Under the pieces are notes generated by a model. It was not told the DNA's origin and did no database searches. It worked only from the letters and a program-made list of their open reading frames with translations. Positions 61,735 through 64,000 of a DNA stretch of 64,000 bases are shown here, one piece after another (position 1 is the first letter of the stretch; every line of letters begins with the position of its first letter). This DNA comes from Parafrigoribacterium_A sp035571875 (GTDB lineage: Bacteria; Actinomycetota; Actinomycetes; Actinomycetales; Microbacteriaceae): positions 1 to 64,000 of the forward strand of contig DATNBR010000043.1 in assembly GCA_035571875.1 (NCBI GenBank), written 5' to 3'. The translations under genes were made by a program, and so were the position numbers.

Positions 61735-63159
61735 ATGACGCTGGTTGCAGGAATCGACTCGTCCACCCAGAGCTGCAAGGTCGTCGTGCGCGACCTCGAG
61801 ACCGGCGATATCGTGCGCACCGGTCGCGCCTCGCATCCCACGGGCACCGAGGTCGATCCGAACGCCTGGTGGGATGCCCTCCTCGCGGCGATCGACGACG
61901 CGGGCGGTCTGAAGGACGTCTCCGCGTTCTCGGTCGCGGCCCAGCAACACGGAATGGTCGTGCTGGATGCCGAGGGTCGCGTCATCCGCCCGGCCCTGCT
62001 CTGGAACGACACCCGCTCCGCTCAGGCGGCGAAGGATCTCATCGCCGAGGTCGGCGCCGAGGAGTACGCGGCGCGCACGGGACTCGTGCCGGTCGCGAGC
62101 TTCACCGCGACCAAGCTGCGCTGGCTGCGCGACAACGAGCCGGAGAATGCGGCAAGGGTCGAGGCCGTCGCCCTCCCACACGACTGGCTGACCTGGCGTC
62201 TACGCGGCTACGGACCGCAGGACGAGAGTGTCAACGGGCCGCGCCTGGAGGAGCTCACCACCGATCGCTCCGACGCGAGCGGCACCGGCTACTGGAACCC
62301 GACGACTGGGCGTTACGATCGCGAGCTGTTCGAGCTCGCCCTCGGACATCCAGCGATGCTCCCGCGCGTCATGAAGCCCGGCGCGTGGGGAGGCGAGAGT
62401 GCCAAGTTCGCCGAGCAGGGCATCCGCGCCTCCCGAGTCATCGGCGTGGGCGCGGGAGACAACGCCGCGGCCGCGCTGGGGCTCGGCGCGGGACCGGGCG
62501 ACGTCGTCGTGTCGATCGGCACGAGCGGCACCGTGTTCGCCGTCACAGAGTCGCCCACGACGGATGCGACCGGCACGGTGGCCGGATTCGCCGACGCGAC
62601 CGGCGCCTACCTCCCGCTCGTCGCCACTCTCAACGCTGCCAGAGTGCTCGACTCCATCGCGGGCCTCCTCGGCGTCGACCACGCCGAGCTCGGGCGTCTT
62701 GCACTCGAGGCCGAGCCGGGAGCCGGAGGTGCGGTGCTGCAGCCCTACTTCGAAGGCGAACGAACCCCCAACCTCCCGGATGCGACGGCGACGCTCTTCG
62801 GCCTCACGCTCGCCTCGACCACGAGGACAAACCTGGCCAGGGCGGCGATCGAGGGGATGCTGTGCGGGCTCGCCGACGGACTGGACGCGATCCGCGCCCA
62901 GGGTGTCGAGGCGCGTCGCATCCTGCTGATCGGCGGTGCTGCTCAGAACGACGCGGTCGCCACGATCGCGGGCCAGGTCTTCGACATCCCCGTGGAGGTC
63001 CCGTCCCCCGCGGAGTACGTCGCGCTCGGCGCTACCGTGCAGGCGGCGTGGGCGCTGCGGAACGCTCGTCCGGACTGGACAGTCGAGATGACGGCTCGCC
63101 CGCTGCACGACACGCGGCCGATCATCCGCGAGCAATACGCCGCCGTTCAGGCGCACTGA
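61735..63159 (+). CDS. xylB: Xylulokinase
   Basis: 474 residues from the ATG at 61735 (MTLVAGIDSSTQSCKVVV), preceded by GAGGAG. FGGY-family sugar kinase: phosphorylates xylulose to xylulose 5-phosphate. Motifs: AGIDSSTQSCK (phosphate 1), SVAAQQHGMVVLD, WNDTRSAQAA, GAGDNAAAALGLGAGPGDVVVSIGTSG (phosphate 2), RRILLIGGAAQNDAV and PAEYVALGATVQAAWAL. Completes the entry of xylose into the pentose phosphate pathway. Confidence 0.96.
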   Translation: MTLVAGIDSSTQSCKVVVRDLETGDIVRTGRASHPTGTEVDPNAWWDALLAAIDDAGGLKDVSAFSVAAQQHGMVVLDAEGRVIRPALLWNDTRSAQAAKDLIAEVGAEEYAARTGLVPVASFTATKLRWLRDNEPENAARVEAVALPHDWLTWRLRGYGPQDESVNGPRLEELTTDRSDASGTGYWNPTTGRYDRELFELALGHPAMLPRVMKPGAWGGESAKFAEQGIRASRVIGVGAGDNAAAALGLGAGPGDVVVSIGTSGTVFAVTESPTTDATGTVAGFADATGAYLPLVATLNAARVLDSIAGLLGVDHAELGRLALEAEPGAGGAVLQPYFEGERTPNLPDATATLFGLTLASTTRTNLARAAIEGMLCGLADGLDAIRAQGVEARRILLIGGAAQNDAVATIAGQVFDIPVEVPSPAEYVALGATVQAAWALRNARPDWTVEMTARPLHDTRPIIREQYAAVQAH

Positions 63160-63171
63160 CACGGGACCACC

Positions 63172-63199
63172 ACTGACGCGAGGCGACTGACGCGAGGCG
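63172..63199. repeat. 14-bp tandem duplication
   Basis: ACTGACGCGAGGCG occurs twice head to tail in the 47-bp convergent gap between xylB and the oxidoreductase gene. Confidence 0.7.
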
Positions 63200-63206
63200 C
63201 GCCGCG

Positions 63207-64000
63207 TCACCAGCTGTCGGGCGTGGCTCCCAACGGCACGGCTTCGGGCCGCTCGACGGTGCTTGAAAGCTCGATGACACGGTGCTCGTGACCTGCCCGC
63301 ACCACGGCATCCATGATCTCGAGCACGTGGAAGGCGAGGTCTCCGGATGCCCGGTGCGGGCGATCGGTCTCGATCGCGTGAGCCATGTCGGCCAGTCCGA
63401 AGCCGCGGCCGGCGTCCACGTATCCGGCGGAGACGGGCGCCTCGGCCCACTCCTTCGTCTCGGCCGTCCAGACCTCTGTCGGATCGGAGAACCGGTTCGG
63501 GTCAGCAACGGAGATCGTGCCCGCGGTGCCATAGACCTCGAACAGCGGCGTGCGCGATGCCCACACCTCGAAGCTCACGGTGACCGTAGAGGTCACGCCG
63601 TTGGCGTGCTCCAGGATCGCGCTCACGTGCGTGTCAATGTTCACCGGGATGGCCGCACCGGCCTGGTCGCCCGTCGCGACAGTGCGCTGCCTCGCCGACC
63701 GCGTCGCGACGCCGGAGACTCGCAGCACGGGTCCGAACAGGGTCACGAGCGAGGTGAGGTAGTACGGTCCCATGTCGAACAGCGGACCACCACCCGGCTG
63801 GTAGTAGAACTGCGGCGCGGGATGCCAGACCTCGTGACCGGGGGCGCTCCAGTGCACCGCGGCGGCAACCGCGTCTCCGATCGCGCCGGTGTCGAGCAGG
63901 TGCCGCGCGGTCTGCACGCCGGTGCCGAGCACCGTGTCAGGAGCACTCCCGACGCGCAGCCCGCGCTCGCGCGCGAGCTCGAGCATCGGCGCGGCCTCCA
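63207..64000 (-). CDS. Gfo/Idh/MocA-family oxidoreductase (5' end beyond window)
   Basis: The frame is open to the right edge, so the N-terminal NAD-binding part is missing; the visible 263 residues are the C-terminal domain. Features: HLLDTGAIGDAVAAAVHW, FYYQPGGGPLFDMGPYYLTSLVTLFGPV (the G-G-x-x-D-M-G-x-Y region typical of the family), VNIDTHVSAILEHANGVTSTVTVSFE and FEVYGTAGTISV. A sugar or inositol dehydrogenase role is likely; next to xylAB it may act on a related sugar. Only the domain family is certain. Confidence 0.88.
   Translation of the reverse strand, partial: EAAPMLELARERGLRVGSAPDTVLGTGVQTARHLLDTGAIGDAVAAAVHWSAPGHEVWHPAPQFYYQPGGGPLFDMGPYYLTSLVTLFGPVLRVSGVATRSARQRTVATGDQAGAAIPVNIDTHVSAILEHANGVTSTVTVSFEVWASRTPLFEVYGTAGTISVADPNRFSDPTEVWTAETKEWAEAPVSAGYVDAGRGFGLADMAHAIETDRPHRASGDLAFHVLEIMDAVVRAGHEHRVIELSSTVERPEAVPLGATPDSW

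Noticed and set aside
59782..62181. Long open frame on the minus strand opposite lacI, xylA and xylB
   Set aside because: It is antisense to three well-supported genes, shows no family motif, and follows from the high GC third-position bias. The same applies to long frames at 10443-12152, 17096-18655, 22791-24389, 25226-26818 and 62200-63450.

Overview
The window is high-GC actinobacterial DNA, most like a Microbacteriaceae chromosome (Leifsonia, Cryobacterium, Salinibacterium and relatives). The signs are dense, mostly 4-bp-overlapping operons, many GTG starts, an intein-bearing Rv2578c-type radical SAM gene, a perfect actinobacterial LexA box, a small SRP RNA, and the recR-dnaX and asd-lysC neighbours. 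A DUF3494 ice-binding-type wall protein with a LAATG sorting motif would suit a cold-adapted species. No phage, IS element or CRISPR array was seen.

1-20.1 kb is mainly housekeeping: the end of a PASTA penicillin-binding protein, a metallophosphoesterase, tRNA-Pro(CGG), the ice-binding-type protein, then tdk joined to a sensor operon of histidine kinase, degenerate kinase partner and LuxR-type response regulator. Next come the intein-split radical SAM gene under a LexA box, an ABC-F ATPase, mqo, a DUF559 nuclease flanked by inverted repeat elements, asd-lysC, recR-dnaX and ackA. A 92-bp inverted-repeat element occurs twice.

20.2-36.8 kb holds a four-gene FtsX-type ABC exporter operon (two giant permeases, two ATPases) lying between ackA and its partner pta. 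It also holds the SRP RNA gene, a 19-codon leader peptide with a hairpin in front of a patatin-like lipase, a copper-oxidase/membrane fusion with an NnrS-like partner, tRNA-Ser(GGA) followed by tandem fragments of its own 3' half, and a small membrane protein whose start codon sits behind a G10 tract.

36.8-64 kb is a plant-oligosaccharide (xyloglucan/arabinoxylan) utilisation region. It has two ABC sugar importers without ATPase subunits, GH31 alpha-xylosidase, GH51 arabinofuranosidase, GH1 and GH3 glycosidases, xylose isomerase and xylulokinase. Three LacI regulators and one ROK regulator each lie near a distinct palindromic operator candidate. None of the glycosidases has a visible signal peptide, so the logic is import of oligosaccharides, cytoplasmic hydrolysis, then xylose entry into the pentose phosphate pathway. 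A saccharopine-dehydrogenase-like/TetR pair and a PAP2 phosphatase sit inside this region. A Gfo/Idh/MocA oxidoreductase runs off the right end.

Coordinates of starts were chosen from ribosome binding sites, operon overlaps and family N-termini. All functional names rest on motifs read by eye; no database search was possible.
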